From NCBI GenBank assembly GCA_022184915.1, contig JAGTJU010000002.1, positions 310,001 through 374,000 on the forward strand: a DNA stretch of 64,000 nt, read 5' to 3'. Both the position numbers and the translations under genes were made by a program. Shown one piece after another: positions 34,202 through 42,498 of this stretch; the stretch's first letter is position 1; every line of letters begins with the position of its first letter. The notes beneath the pieces were generated by a model. It was not told the origin of the DNA. It was given only the letters and a program-made list of their open reading frames with translations, and made no database searches. The DNA is from Myxococcales bacterium. Its GTDB lineage: Bacteria; Myxococcota_A; Polyangia; Fen-1088.

Positions 34202-35411
34202 TGTCGGTGGCTACGCTCATGGGAAGGTTCAGGTCGAGGACCGAGACGAACTGGGCTTTCATGAGCCGCGCCAGCGTCGTGAGCTGGGTGTGGGCCTCCA
34301 AAACGAGTGCCCGCTCGTTGACAATGGCCGTGGCCAAATCCGGGCTCTGCAGCGTTGCCAAGGCCTGCTGGCTGGCCTTGAGGGCTTGGTTCATCTCCTC
34401 CGCCAAGGCCCCGGCTCCGCGCGTCCACAAAAGCTGGTGAAAGCCGGGGCCCGCGCCGTCCAGCGCGCAGCCGGAGTAAAGGCGCTGGAACCCGAGCAAG
34501 TTGTTGATGACGTTGCTCTTGCTGGCCAGCGCAAAGTTCGATTCGTAGAGGCTCGTACAGCCGCTGCACTCGGTGATCCCCAGAGCGGGCCCGAGCTTCA
34601 TGTCCTTGGTTTCACTCTCCACGTAGAACAGGGCGTCGCTGAGCGCGTTCAGGGCCATCTTGAGTGAATTGTAGGGAGGCGCGGACGGCGTCTGGACCTT
34701 CGCGAGGAAGTTCCCCCCGGTGGGCTCCCAGGCGGTTTGCAGCGCCAAGGACGAGGTCAGGAGATCATTGCCGAGCACCTGCGCGTAGGCAGCTCGCTTC
34801 TGGTCGAGAGCGGCGGCGTCGAGAAGAGCCCAAGGTGCTTGCACCAAGGCGTCGGTGGGCGGACATGCGTTGGCGGTGTCTGTGAGGAAGAGCAGGGTCT
34901 CGAGGGCGTCGAGCCCGCGTAAGCTCAAGTTGCTCGCGAGCACCGCGGGGTTCCCGTAGAGGTCGCGCGCCAGGGCACTTTCCACCTTGCAACGGTCAAC
35001 GGTGGGCCAAGAGTAAATGGTGACGCGCAGGTCTTGGCCCCCGATCACGTTCTGGGTGGCGGCGGGCCCGAACTGAAAGGCCTCGAGCTGCTGCCAGGTG
35101 GCCATCGCGTTTCGCCACGCTTGCTGGGCGTTGACCCGCGTGGGGGCATCGAGGGGGGCGCCCGCCCATGCGTCCAAGGCCACTTTGAGGGCCCCCGCCT
35201 CCGTGGCGAATTGGCGGGCGAGGCCCAGGTTGCAGACGCCTGCGGCGGCCAGCACCTCCTGCGCCGTCGTCGGCGCGAGGCCATCGGGCAAAGGCGTTGC
35301 GTCCATGACCGAGGCGTCGAGCCCCGTGCCGCCGGGCCCATCGTCGTCTTTGCACGCGGGCAGCAAGCAAAGCATCAGGAACGCAACCGAAAGCAACCGC
35401 AATTTCGTCAT
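34194..35411 (-). CDS. Imelysin (peptidase M75)-family lipoprotein
   Basis: 405 residues from ATG at 35411, with GAGG 5 nt upstream. Lipobox LLPAC. Imelysin fold features: AWRNAMATWQQLEAFQFGP, IYSWPTVDRC, SLRGLDALETLLFL (about 164-176), NSLKMALNALSDALFYVE, LLGFQRLYSGC. The usual GxHxxE metal-binding motif appears as GLDALE, with Asp for His. Imelysin proteins (IrpA, EfeO-related) are iron-regulated envelope proteins thought to bind iron or a chelate. Operon order: DUF4856-like, imelysin, HTTM, receptor. Confidence 0.85.
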   Translation of the reverse strand: MTKLRLLSVAFLMLCLLPACKDDDGPGGTGLDASVMDATPLPDGLAPTTAQEVLAAAGVCNLGLARQFATEAGALKVALDAWAGAPLDAPTRVNAQQAWRNAMATWQQLEAFQFGPAATQNVIGGQDLRVTIYSWPTVDRCKVESALARDLYGNPAVLASNLSLRGLDALETLLFLTDTANACPPTDALVQAPWALLDAAALDQKRAAYAQVLGNDLLTSSLALQTAWEPTGGNFLAKVQTPSAPPYNSLKMALNALSDALFYVESETKDMKLGPALGITECSGCTSLYESNFALASKSNVINNLLGFQRLYSGCALDGAGPGFHQLLWTRGAGALAEEMNQALKASQQALATLQSPDLATAIVNERALVLEAHTQLTTLARLMKAQFVSVLDLNLPMSVATDND

Positions 35412-35444
35412 GTGAACCTCTGTGTGGCGCATACCGGACGGAGA

Positions 35445-35483
35445 CCCCGCACGCCACGTCGGATCTTGGGGCGACGTGCGGGG
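35445..35483 (-). other. Intercistronic stem-loop in iron operon
   Basis: CCCCGCAC (35445-35452) pairs perfectly with GTGCGGGG (35476-35483), with extra pairing CGTCG/CGACG inside. It lies between the stop of the DUF4856-like gene and the imelysin RBS. No U-tract follows, so it is more likely an mRNA processing or stabilising element than a terminator. Confidence 0.5.
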
Positions 35484-35501
35484 GGTGAAAAGGCCGCGGG
35501 C

Positions 35502-36749
35502 TCAGTAGTTGACCTTGAAGCCCTCGACCTCGGCGTCCGTGAACCCGTAGACCGCTTTGATGAGTGCCACGGCCGTGTCGAGACGCGGGGGCTGGGCGAT
35601 GTCGTTCAAGAAGCGGTAGGGGGTTGCCACGGAGAGCCCCGTCACCGGGGTTTGGGGGGCGACGGCGAAGAGCTCCGCCAGGACGCTGTCGATCTGCGCG
35701 TCGGTGATGATCCGATCCTGCACAGGCAGGCCCTTGAAGCCATGGATGAACCCGATGCCCTCTCCAAGCGCGTGCAGGGCGGCCGCTCTGTCCGCATCCG
35801 TCGCCGCCGCCGCCAGCTTTTTCTTCGTGTCGGCCGCGTAAAAAAGCGTGGTGGTCACCAAGGCCTTCTCCCACGCGCCCCTCAGGGTCGCAAGCGCGCT
35901 GGCCAGGTCGGCCGCGCACTCCACGGGCTTGGCCGCCGCCGCGCGCGCCCGGATCGAGGCGTACTTGATGGTCAGGTACAGATTGTCGGGGTTGGCGCGG
36001 TTCGAGCGGCGCGAGGCGTACTTCGCAGCCCCCACGTCGGTGGGGGTGTCGTAGGGGAAGGCGGGGGTGAGGTTCATGATGGCCACCATGCCGTCGACGT
36101 CAGCGGGGGTGACGGAGGCTTTGCGGGAAAGCTCCGTCAGATGCTTGTACTGAACCGCCGCCATGAAGCCCTTGTCGGTCTGCTGGCGCAGGTCGACCCC
36201 GTTTGCGTTGAAGATCCAGGTGCCCCAAAGCCCTGCGGTCATGCCAGCCATGAAACTGGGGCTGCCCGAGGCGGCTGCATACTGGCCGAGCACGCCGTTT
36301 GTGCCCTCGACTTGGGCGGCGTAGTAAGCGGTGGTCTTGGCCTTCAGGCTATCCGCCCCCCCGCTGAACAACGCTTCCAGTTCGGGGAGCGAGACTGTCT
36401 TCGCGGGATCCGTCTCGACGCTGGCCATCGCCGTGTTCAGAGCGGCCAGCTTGCCCAAGACGAGCGTCTCGTTGGCCGTGTTGGCTGCGAAGCTGTCGGC
36501 GGGGTAGGTGTTCGGGTTGGCGGGCGCGCAGGCAGGGGTTACGACGCCGGCATCGGGACCGAGCGCAAGAGCGTCGCCGCTGTGGCTGTCAGGAGCGGCG
36601 CCGTCGGGGCCGCTCGCGGCGTCAGGAAGGGAGGCCGCGTCCACGGCCGCGTCGGCTCCCGATTCCATGACGTCGTCATCGTCGCAACCGGCGAAGGCGA
36701 AACACGCGAGCGGGGCGAGCAGTAACAGGGGGCACTTCGAGAGGTTCAT
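35502..36749 (-). CDS. DUF4856-like lipoprotein of iron-uptake operon
   Basis: 415 residues from ATG at 36749; longer starts would run into the Fur box. Lipobox FAGC, then an Asp/Ala-rich linker to about 80. The helical body starts NTYPADSFAANTANETLVLGKLAAL and has SGSPSFMAGMTAG, DKGFMAAVQYKHLTELSRK, AFPYDTPTDVGAAKYASRRSN, ALHALGEGIGFIHGFKGLP and DAQIDSVLAELF. From memory this matches DUF4856 proteins, which sit beside imelysin and HTTM genes in Bacteroidetes-type iron loci; a database search is needed to confirm. First gene of the operon, behind promoter and Fur-type box. Probably a surface iron or chelate binder, by context only. Confidence 0.65.
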   Translation of the reverse strand: MNLSKCPLLLLAPLACFAFAGCDDDDVMESGADAAVDAASLPDAASGPDGAAPDSHSGDALALGPDAGVVTPACAPANPNTYPADSFAANTANETLVLGKLAALNTAMASVETDPAKTVSLPELEALFSGGADSLKAKTTAYYAAQVEGTNGVLGQYAAASGSPSFMAGMTAGLWGTWIFNANGVDLRQQTDKGFMAAVQYKHLTELSRKASVTPADVDGMVAIMNLTPAFPYDTPTDVGAAKYASRRSNRANPDNLYLTIKYASIRARAAAAKPVECAADLASALATLRGAWEKALVTTTLFYAADTKKKLAAAATDADRAAALHALGEGIGFIHGFKGLPVQDRIITDAQIDSVLAELFAVAPQTPVTGLSVATPYRFLNDIAQPPRLDTAVALIKAVYGFTDAEVEGFKVNY

Positions 36750-36802
36750 GGACCGAGGACCTTCCTTGGAGGCGTGAGCGCGAGCTCGGAACGAAATGGA
36801 TT

Positions 36803-36817
36803 TGATAGTCGTTCTCA
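36803..36817 (-). promoter_or_regulatory. Fur-type box upstream of DUF4856/imelysin/HTTM/receptor operon
   Basis: On the minus strand it reads TGAGAACGACTATCA, 13 of 15 bases identical to the tonB box and a good 7-1-7 Fur repeat. It abuts the candidate -10. Confidence 0.75.
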
Positions 36818-36844
36818 ATATCAGTCACGGCTTGCCCTTGTCAA
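36815..36844 (-). promoter_or_regulatory. Promoter of the iron-uptake operon
   Basis: Perfect -35 TTGACA (36844-36839, minus strand), 18-bp spacer, -10-like TATTGA (36820-36815). The Fur-type box overlaps the downstream side of the -10, fitting repression of polymerase binding. Confidence 0.6.
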
Positions 36845-36977
36845 CTGTTTCGGGGAAGGGGGGGCCTCGGGCGCCGCGGACATCGGGCTCAAGTTTTTTT
36901 GACGAAAGCCGCACCGATTGCGCCCTCACGGCGAAACCTCTGTTTCTTTTCATTACTTTTTACGGGAGCCGAAAATC

Positions 36978-38267
36978 ATGTTGCTCGGGAACCAAGCTCG
37001 ACGAACCGCAAGTTATGGCCTCGTGGTGGCCACTGCCCTCCTCATGGGCGCCCTCAGCACTGCCTGCGGCGGTGGCGACGGGAATAGTGGTGGCAACGGC
37101 GGCGCGGGCGGCGCCTTGCCAGGCACCGGGGGCGACGGCTCGGGCGGCAGCCTGGGCTCGGGCGGCAGCCTGGGCTCGGGCGGCAGCCTGGGCGCCGGTG
37201 GGGAAACGAATCCGGGCGAGGGTGGCGCTCCCGGCGGCGAGGGTGGCGCTCCCGGTGCAGGTGGCGCTCCCGGCGGCGAGGGTGGCGCTCCCGGTGCAGG
37301 TGGCGCTCCCGGCACGGGCGGTGCGGCCCAGGGGGGCTCGCCCGGTACAGGTGGTGCGCCTCAGGGTGGCATGGGCGGCGCGCCGGTCGCTTGCGGCGCC
37401 GTGGGGCAGCTCTGCTGTGGCGGTAACTCTTGCAACGGTGATGCGGTTTGCGACGAAGGGCCTGGTGAAGACCGCTGCGTAGCCTGCGGCCAACCCGGTG
37501 GTCCCTGCTGCGGGCGCAACGCCTGCAACGGTGGCGGCTGCTGCGTCGATGACGAGTGCGTGGCGGGCGGCCAGGAATGCGGCAACGGCATCGATGGCGT
37601 GTGCACGGCTGGCGCGTGCGTCGAGGGCACCACGAAGTGCGGGGGCCAGGGTGACGCGTGTTGCGACGGCTTCGAGTGCACCGCAAGCGGCCTTGGCTGT
37701 ATCCAGAACATGTGCCAAGCCTGTGGTGCTGCCGATCAGCGCTGCTGTGGCGGCGGCGGCGGGAGCTCCTGCAACGACGGTCTGAGCTGTCAGGGTGGCG
37801 GCCAGGGCCAGCCCGGCATGTGCAAGCCCTGCGGCAAGGCCGGTCAGGCGTGCTGCGGTGGTTTCGGCGGCAGCTGCGAAAGCGGAAACAATTGTGTGCA
37901 GGGGGCGCAAGGCAGCTCCTGCGTGGCCTGCGGCGGCCCGGGTCAAGCGTGCTGCGGTTTCCAAAACACCTGCGGCAACGGCCTTCGCTGCAGCGGCTTC
38001 GGCGATGAGGCCGTCTGTGAGGCGTGTGGTACGGAAGGCGCCACCTGCTGCGGCAACGGGGGGAGCAGGACCTGCGGGATGGGGCTTGCATGTCGCCAGG
38101 TCCAAGACGCGCTGTCCTGCGTGAAGTGCGGCGCTGAAGGCCAGGCCTGCTGTGGAATGGGCCTTAACGGAAACATGTGCAACCAGGGCCTCTCCTGCCG
38201 CCCAGGCGAGAGCGGCGTGGCCTGTCGGCCGGCGATGATGTCGTTGCCTCCAGCGCCAATGCCCTAA
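36978..38267 (+). CDS. Lipoprotein with Gly-rich stalk and Cys-rich CxxCG-CCG repeat domain
   Basis: 429 residues from ATG at 36978, behind GGGAG. Lipobox STAC, Cys30. Residues 31-137 are Gly-rich with short repeats (GGSLGS three times; GEGGAPGAGGAP units). From Cys139 to the end are about eight cysteine-rich modules of the form C-G-x3-G-x2-C-C-G ... C-x2-G-L-x-C (CGKAGQACCGG, CGGPGQACCGF, CGAEGQACCGM). The modules are probably disulfide-knotted and surface exposed. No catalytic feature seen; adhesion or matrix roles are conceivable. A strong terminator follows. Confidence 0.78.
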   Translation: MLLGNQARRTASYGLVVATALLMGALSTACGGGDGNSGGNGGAGGALPGTGGDGSGGSLGSGGSLGSGGSLGAGGETNPGEGGAPGGEGGAPGAGGAPGGEGGAPGAGGAPGTGGAAQGGSPGTGGAPQGGMGGAPVACGAVGQLCCGGNSCNGDAVCDEGPGEDRCVACGQPGGPCCGRNACNGGGCCVDDECVAGGQECGNGIDGVCTAGACVEGTTKCGGQGDACCDGFECTASGLGCIQNMCQACGAADQRCCGGGGGSSCNDGLSCQGGGQGQPGMCKPCGKAGQACCGGFGGSCESGNNCVQGAQGSSCVACGGPGQACCGFQNTCGNGLRCSGFGDEAVCEACGTEGATCCGNGGSRTCGMGLACRQVQDALSCVKCGAEGQACCGMGLNGNMCNQGLSCRPGESGVACRPAMMSLPPAPMP

Positions 38268-38286
38268 ACGGCCAAAGCGTCAGCGG

Positions 38287-38324
38287 ATGCCCCGCGGCCT
38301 CGTCGAGGCGCGCGGGGCATTTTT
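38287..38324 (+). terminator. Rho-independent terminator
   Basis: Perfect 10-bp stem ATGCCCCGCG (38287-38296) with CGCGGGGCAT (38311-38320), an inner GCCTC/GAGGC pairing, then TTTT. Ends the Cys-rich lipoprotein transcript; the next gene starts 56 nt later. Confidence 0.88.
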
Positions 38325-38379
38325 GCGTTCGCTGGTGGGTGCCTTGCGCGCCCACGCAGGGCCCGGCATCCTTGCGCCC

Positions 38380-39045
38380 ATGGCAACAGCTTTGGTCACG
38401 GGAGCGAATCGGGGCATCGGTTTGGCGCTAGCCGCTTTGCTGAAGCAGCGGGGCGACCGGGTGATTGCTACCTGTCGAAGTCGTTCGGCTGCACTCGATG
38501 CGCTGGGGGTAGAGGTGGTCGAGGGGATCGACGTGGCTGACGCGCAGGGGGTGGCGAGCTTGGCCGCGGCCGTGGGCTCCCGACGCCTGGACCTGCTCGT
38601 GAACAACGCGGGCATTTTGGTCTGGGGCGATACGTTCGAGAGTCCCAACTACGAGGCTCTCGATCGGCAGTTCCAGGTCAACGCCGTGGGCCCCCTGCGG
38701 GTGACCTCGGCGCTGCGCGAGAACCTGCAACGAGGCGCCAAGGTGGCGCTCGTCACGAGCCGCATGGGCTCGATCGGCGACAACACGTCCGGGGGCGCCT
38801 ACGGCTATCGCATGAGCAAAGCCGCGCTCAACATGGCCGGCAAGTCGATGGCTGAGGACCTCAAGGGCGCGGGTGTCGCCGTCATCGTGCTTCACCCCGG
38901 CATGGTGAAGACCGACATGGTGGGCGACCATGGTCAGATCGAACCCGCCGAAGCGGCGCGGGGACTGCTGGCGCGGATCGACGAGCTCACGATCGAGACC
39001 ACCGGCCACTTTTGGCACGCCAACGGCCAAGCGCTTCCCTGGTAG
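38380..39045 (+). CDS. C-factor-like short-chain dehydrogenase
   Basis: 221 residues from ATG at 38380; an earlier in-frame ATG falls inside the terminator stem and is rejected. NAD motif TGANRGIG, LDLLVNNAGI, catalytic Ser in VTSRMGSIG and YxxxK in YRMSKAALNMAGKSMAEDLKG, then VIVLHPGMVKTDM. This short form resembles the CsgA/sniffer (C-factor) SDR subgroup, including the Myxococcus developmental protein, but the same subgroup is common in non-developing bacteria. Function here not determined. Confidence 0.85.
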   Translation: MATALVTGANRGIGLALAALLKQRGDRVIATCRSRSAALDALGVEVVEGIDVADAQGVASLAAAVGSRRLDLLVNNAGILVWGDTFESPNYEALDRQFQVNAVGPLRVTSALRENLQRGAKVALVTSRMGSIGDNTSGGAYGYRMSKAALNMAGKSMAEDLKGAGVAVIVLHPGMVKTDMVGDHGQIEPAEAARGLLARIDELTIETTGHFWHANGQALPW

Positions 39046-39061
39046 GCACGGGCGAGGCCGC

Positions 39062-40378
39062 TCACCGGAGCGCGCGCAGCGCCGCGTGGCCAATCCCGAA
39101 AGCAATGACGTCTTCGAGCAGAGCGGTCGCGAAAGACGTGCGTTTGCCCCGAGGTGCGGCGAGGGCACGCACCCTGTGAGCCAGGCAGGCCGCTCCCACC
39201 GCGCTCATCGCCCCCGCACCTGCGGCTACGCGTCGGGCGCGGCTGCGCCGGCCCCCCAAGACGAGTCCCACGAGCATGCCCATGGCGGCGCGCCCGGCAA
39301 GCGGCAGCGGGGCCATCCGCGAGGGGGCCGCGGGAAGTTTGTCCATGGCAAGCTCGGCCCACGCAAGCAGCGACAGCGCGTGAGCAAGGACGGGCGTGGC
39401 CATCAGCGTGGCCGTGCGGGTCCAACATGGATGGGTCGGGTGCGCACGCAACCAACGCGACACCAGGGCAGGTCCCATCATCGAGCGCAGGCCGGTGACA
39501 GCGCCCAGCGCCACCGAGAGGCCCCATCGTCTCAGCATGTCTCGCGTCCGGCGAGGCATGGCGTTCGCGGCGGGGCTCTGCGCCTCGTGGGCGAGAGCGC
39601 TCGCCCGCTGCCGCGCCAGCGCTCTCGTGGGCGGCCTCCGGACCCTCGCATCGTGATGGCCCCGGCCCTCGCGCGGCGAAGGTGAGACGACCGGCAGCAG
39701 GTCACCCGCCTCGAGGAGGTGTCGCATGCGCAGGTGTGCGAGCCGGTGCCAATCCTGTCGCGCCCGGCGTTCAACGAGGCCAAAGCCCACTTCGCTCCAC
39801 CAGTTCGGAAAATCGCCAGGGCGCCAGATGGCCTCGATGCGGAAGCAAAGGTCGCCGGTGAGATGATCTTTGGTCAGGACAAACCACTCGGTGCCTGCTT
39901 CCACGTGTCCCGCACGCGTGTCGTAGCGATACCCGAACGCTGTCTCTGTTTTGCCACGCTCGTCGCGTACGTCACTCACCACCACGCCACACAGGTAGCG
40001 AAAGCCGCACGCCTTGAGCTCGAGCACCATGGGCCGACCCAACAAAGGCGCTTGAGGATCGAAGTGTCCAGCGACGATCTCAGGGTCGGAAAAGGCGTAG
40101 CTTGCGAGGAGCGCGCGACCTCGGGCGAAGGCGCCGTGGGGCCCAGGGGGGCCCGGTGCCTCGCGGCCGACCCACGCCTCGGACGTGTGTCGAAGCCAGC
40201 CATGGCTCGAGGTGGCGTGGGGCGCGGCGGGCGGCGCCGTCGACGGCCTGTTCGTGACCTGAGCGAGTTCCTCGGCCAAGGTGCGGGCAGAAAAGCCCCG
40301 CAGGAAATGCCAGCGCGTGCGGCTGGTTTTTGCTGCGGGGTTCTGGTTGCGGTCGGGAATGTAGATGCGGGCACACAT
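39062..40378 (-). CDS. DUF1990-DUF4126 fusion protein
   Basis: 438 residues. Residues about 115-225 fit DUF1990 (CGVVVSDVRDERGKTETAFGYRYDTRAGHVEAGTEWF, then CFRIEAIWRPGDFPNW and RRARQDWHRLAHLRMRHL). Residues about 280-438 are a membrane DUF4126-like domain (RWGLSVALGAVTGLRSMMGPALVSRWL, then Gly/Ala helices and FATALLEDVIAFGIGHAALRAL). A basic, probably unstructured linker joins them. An internal ATG (MPRRTRDMLRR, about residue 275) could start a separate DUF4126 protein. GGGAG precedes the start; the upstream gene ends 4 nt before it, so they form an operon. Confidence 0.7.
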   Translation of the reverse strand: MCARIYIPDRNQNPAAKTSRTRWHFLRGFSARTLAEELAQVTNRPSTAPPAAPHATSSHGWLRHTSEAWVGREAPGPPGPHGAFARGRALLASYAFSDPEIVAGHFDPQAPLLGRPMVLELKACGFRYLCGVVVSDVRDERGKTETAFGYRYDTRAGHVEAGTEWFVLTKDHLTGDLCFRIEAIWRPGDFPNWWSEVGFGLVERRARQDWHRLAHLRMRHLLEAGDLLPVVSPSPREGRGHHDARVRRPPTRALARQRASALAHEAQSPAANAMPRRTRDMLRRWGLSVALGAVTGLRSMMGPALVSRWLRAHPTHPCWTRTATLMATPVLAHALSLLAWAELAMDKLPAAPSRMAPLPLAGRAAMGMLVGLVLGGRRSRARRVAAGAGAMSAVGAACLAHRVRALAAPRGKRTSFATALLEDVIAFGIGHAALRALR

Positions 40379-40382
40379 GTCC

Positions 40383-41030
40383 TCAATCTCCCGTTGCCTC
40401 GAAGGTGGGTCCGTCGTCCTCGCGGGCCGTGTCCACGACGCGGGCCGTGTCTGCGTGAATGAAGCCCACCACGCCGTCGCCGAACGTGGAGGCTACGGTG
40501 CCCACGAAGTCGGTCCAGGTATAGGTTTGCATGGGGTCGCCAGCCAAAAGGAACCCGTAGCGCCTCACTCTCGAGCTCGAGCGGGCGCGGCTGCGAATGT
40601 GGAAGAGCACATCGCCTCGTTCGTTGCGGTACGCGCCGAAGGTGATGCGCCCCGCCTCCGGGTGGCCTTCGAGCGTGCTGAGGGTGAACGTTTGCGAGGT
40701 CACGTGCGCCACCCGCACCTGCGCCGCGCCGGCGCCACGAATCCGAACGTCCATCTGGTCGCCCAGGCAGAGCGGCTGGGTCCCTCCGTGCGGCCGGCGA
40801 AACGAGACGATGTCCGGCGGCGCCAGATCTACGAAGCGGGTTCGCACCGCTTCCACCAGCTCCGTGGGCCGGAAACGACACCTTGCCATGACGGCCCAGT
40901 AGTCCCTTTGTAGGAGAGGGCCCACGCCCCGCTCGGCGCGCAAAACCCTCCTTGGCGTCTCAGAGACTCGGCGCAGGCGCTCACGAAAATCGGTCCACAC
41001 ACGCGCAGCCTCATGCAACCGACAGTCCAC
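40383..41030 (-). CDS. DUF1990-like protein
   Basis: 215 residues if the GTG at 41030 (MDCRLHEAARVWTDF) is used; no RBS decides, and the frame stays open to 41126. The C-terminal 150 residues fit a DUF1990/SRPBCC-like domain: GAGAAQVRVAHVTSQTFTLSTLEGHPEAGRITF, GDVLFHIRSRARS and TWTDFVGTVASTFGDGVVGF. It is a diverged paralogue of the DUF1990 half of the next gene. Function unknown. Confidence 0.55.
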   Translation of the reverse strand: MDCRLHEAARVWTDFRERLRRVSETPRRVLRAERGVGPLLQRDYWAVMARCRFRPTELVEAVRTRFVDLAPPDIVSFRRPHGGTQPLCLGDQMDVRIRGAGAAQVRVAHVTSQTFTLSTLEGHPEAGRITFGAYRNERGDVLFHIRSRARSSSRVRRYGFLLAGDPMQTYTWTDFVGTVASTFGDGVVGFIHADTARVVDTAREDDGPTFEATGD

Positions 41031-41208
41031 CGCGGGGCTGGCCCGTCGTTTGCTAGCAAGGTCCGAACGAGGCCCTCTGCGAGGGCAGCGCTGAAGGAGA
41101 CCTCTCGTGGAGCCTGAAAACACCAACCCTGCAGCCGAAAAGTCGCGCGCCTGTTACCGAGAGATCCCCGTGTTACGAACCGAGCACAGAGAAGGGTCCG
41201 TGACTCGT

Positions 41209-41400
41209 ATGGTCGAGGCGCAAACCGCGCGCATCCCGTCGGACGTTTTTCTGTTCTTGGCCTTGGGGGCCATGGCCGCCTCGGCGGTGTTCCAAGCTCA
41301 GGGCAACACGCGGGCGAGTCACTTCGTGGGCATGTGGCCTGGGCCTTTGCTCACGATGGGCGTCTACAACAAGCTCGTGAAGCTGCTCGGACCTCGCTGA
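41209..41400 (+). CDS. Small membrane protein, unknown
   Basis: 63 residues from ATG at 41209 (MVEAQTARIPSDVFLFLALGAMAAS). One clear hydrophobic helix (about 11-25) and a second weak one (GPLLTMGVYNKLVKLLG). The GTG at 41200 is an alternative start with better-placed AGGG. No family recognised. Divergent from the DUF1990-like gene and convergent with the DUF808 gene. Confidence 0.5.
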   Translation: MVEAQTARIPSDVFLFLALGAMAASAVFQAQGNTRASHFVGMWPGPLLTMGVYNKLVKLLGPR

Positions 41401-41415
41401 GCCGTCGGGCTTTGC

Positions 41416-42366
41416 CTAAGGAGCCTTGGGGCGTACGAAGCGGCGTGCTCCCACGACGACGGTCACCAGGATCGCGCCGGTCACCACACCCAACAGGGCG
41501 TCGAGGAGCAAGGCCAGCAATGGGCTCAGCACAGCGCCCACGGTGGAAACGTGTCGGGCACTGGCAGACCACGTCTCGAAGGCGTGGTGTAGCGGCGCGA
41601 TGCCGTGACTCAAGATGCCGCCACCGACCAGAAACATGGCGATGGTACCCGCCACGGCCAGGCCTTTCATGAGCCACGGCGCTGCATGTACCAGGGCCGC
41701 TCCCGTCCACGCCGCGACACCCGAGGCGGGTTTGCCCGCCCGCGGCCGCATGAGGTAGGCCCCTGCGTCGTCCATCTTCACGATACCGGCCACCAAGCCG
41801 TAAACCCCCACGGTCATCAGCGCAGCCACCACGAAGAGCACGCTGATGCGGGTGCCGAGCGGGGCCGACGAGACCGTGCCGAGCGCGATGATGACGATCT
41901 CGGCGGAGAGAATGAAGTCGGTGCGAATCGCGCCGGCGATCTTGTCCGTCTCGAGCGCAAGCAGAGCGGACTCCGAGTCCGCCGACGCCGCAACGAGGGC
42001 CTGCGCGTGGTCTTCGTGAGCCTTGTGGGGCTCCAACCACTTGTGCACGAGCTTCTCGACGCCTTCGAAACAAAGAAACGCGCCGCCGAGCATCAGGAGG
42101 GGGGTGACGAGGAACGGAGCCAGGGCGCTGATGGCCAGAGCCAGCGGCACCAGGATCAGCTTGTTGCGGACCGAACCTTTGGCCACCCGCCAAACCACCG
42201 GCAATTCACGGTGGGCGCGGACCCCTGCGACTTGCTGCGCGTTTAGAGCCAGATCATCGCCGAGCACCCCGGCCGTCTGCTTCGCCGCGACTTTCGTCAT
42301 CGTGGCGACGTCGTCGAGGATCGTCGCGATGTCGTCGAGGAGAGTGAGGAGGCTGGCGCCAGGCAT
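41416..42366 (-). CDS. DUF808 (YedI-like) inner-membrane protein
   Basis: 316 residues. Typical DUF808: [43 protein letters not shown] at the N-terminus, [74 protein letters not shown], and C-terminal [18 protein letters not shown]. Several membrane helices; function unknown in E. coli (YedI) as well. Monocistronic by layout. Confidence 0.9.
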   Translation of the reverse strand: MPGASLLTLLDDIATILDDVATMTKVAAKQTAGVLGDDLALNAQQVAGVRAHRELPVVWRVAKGSVRNKLILVPLALAISALAPFLVTPLLMLGGAFLCFEGVEKLVHKWLEPHKAHEDHAQALVAASADSESALLALETDKIAGAIRTDFILSAEIVIIALGTVSSAPLGTRISVLFVVAALMTVGVYGLVAGIVKMDDAGAYLMRPRAGKPASGVAAWTGAALVHAAPWLMKGLAVAGTIAMFLVGGGILSHGIAPLHHAFETWSASARHVSTVGAVLSPLLALLLDALLGVVTGAILVTVVVGARRFVRPKAP

Positions 42367-42498
42367 GGGCTCGTTAAGGGGCGACGCACAGGGAGCGGCG
42401 TCGGTGTCGCGTCGGTTCTGCCAGATCCTGCGTCACGCGGAAAGGGGCGTCGCACAAGTTTCGAAAGCACGCGGACCCGTTCCCCCCCGCGCCCGCCC

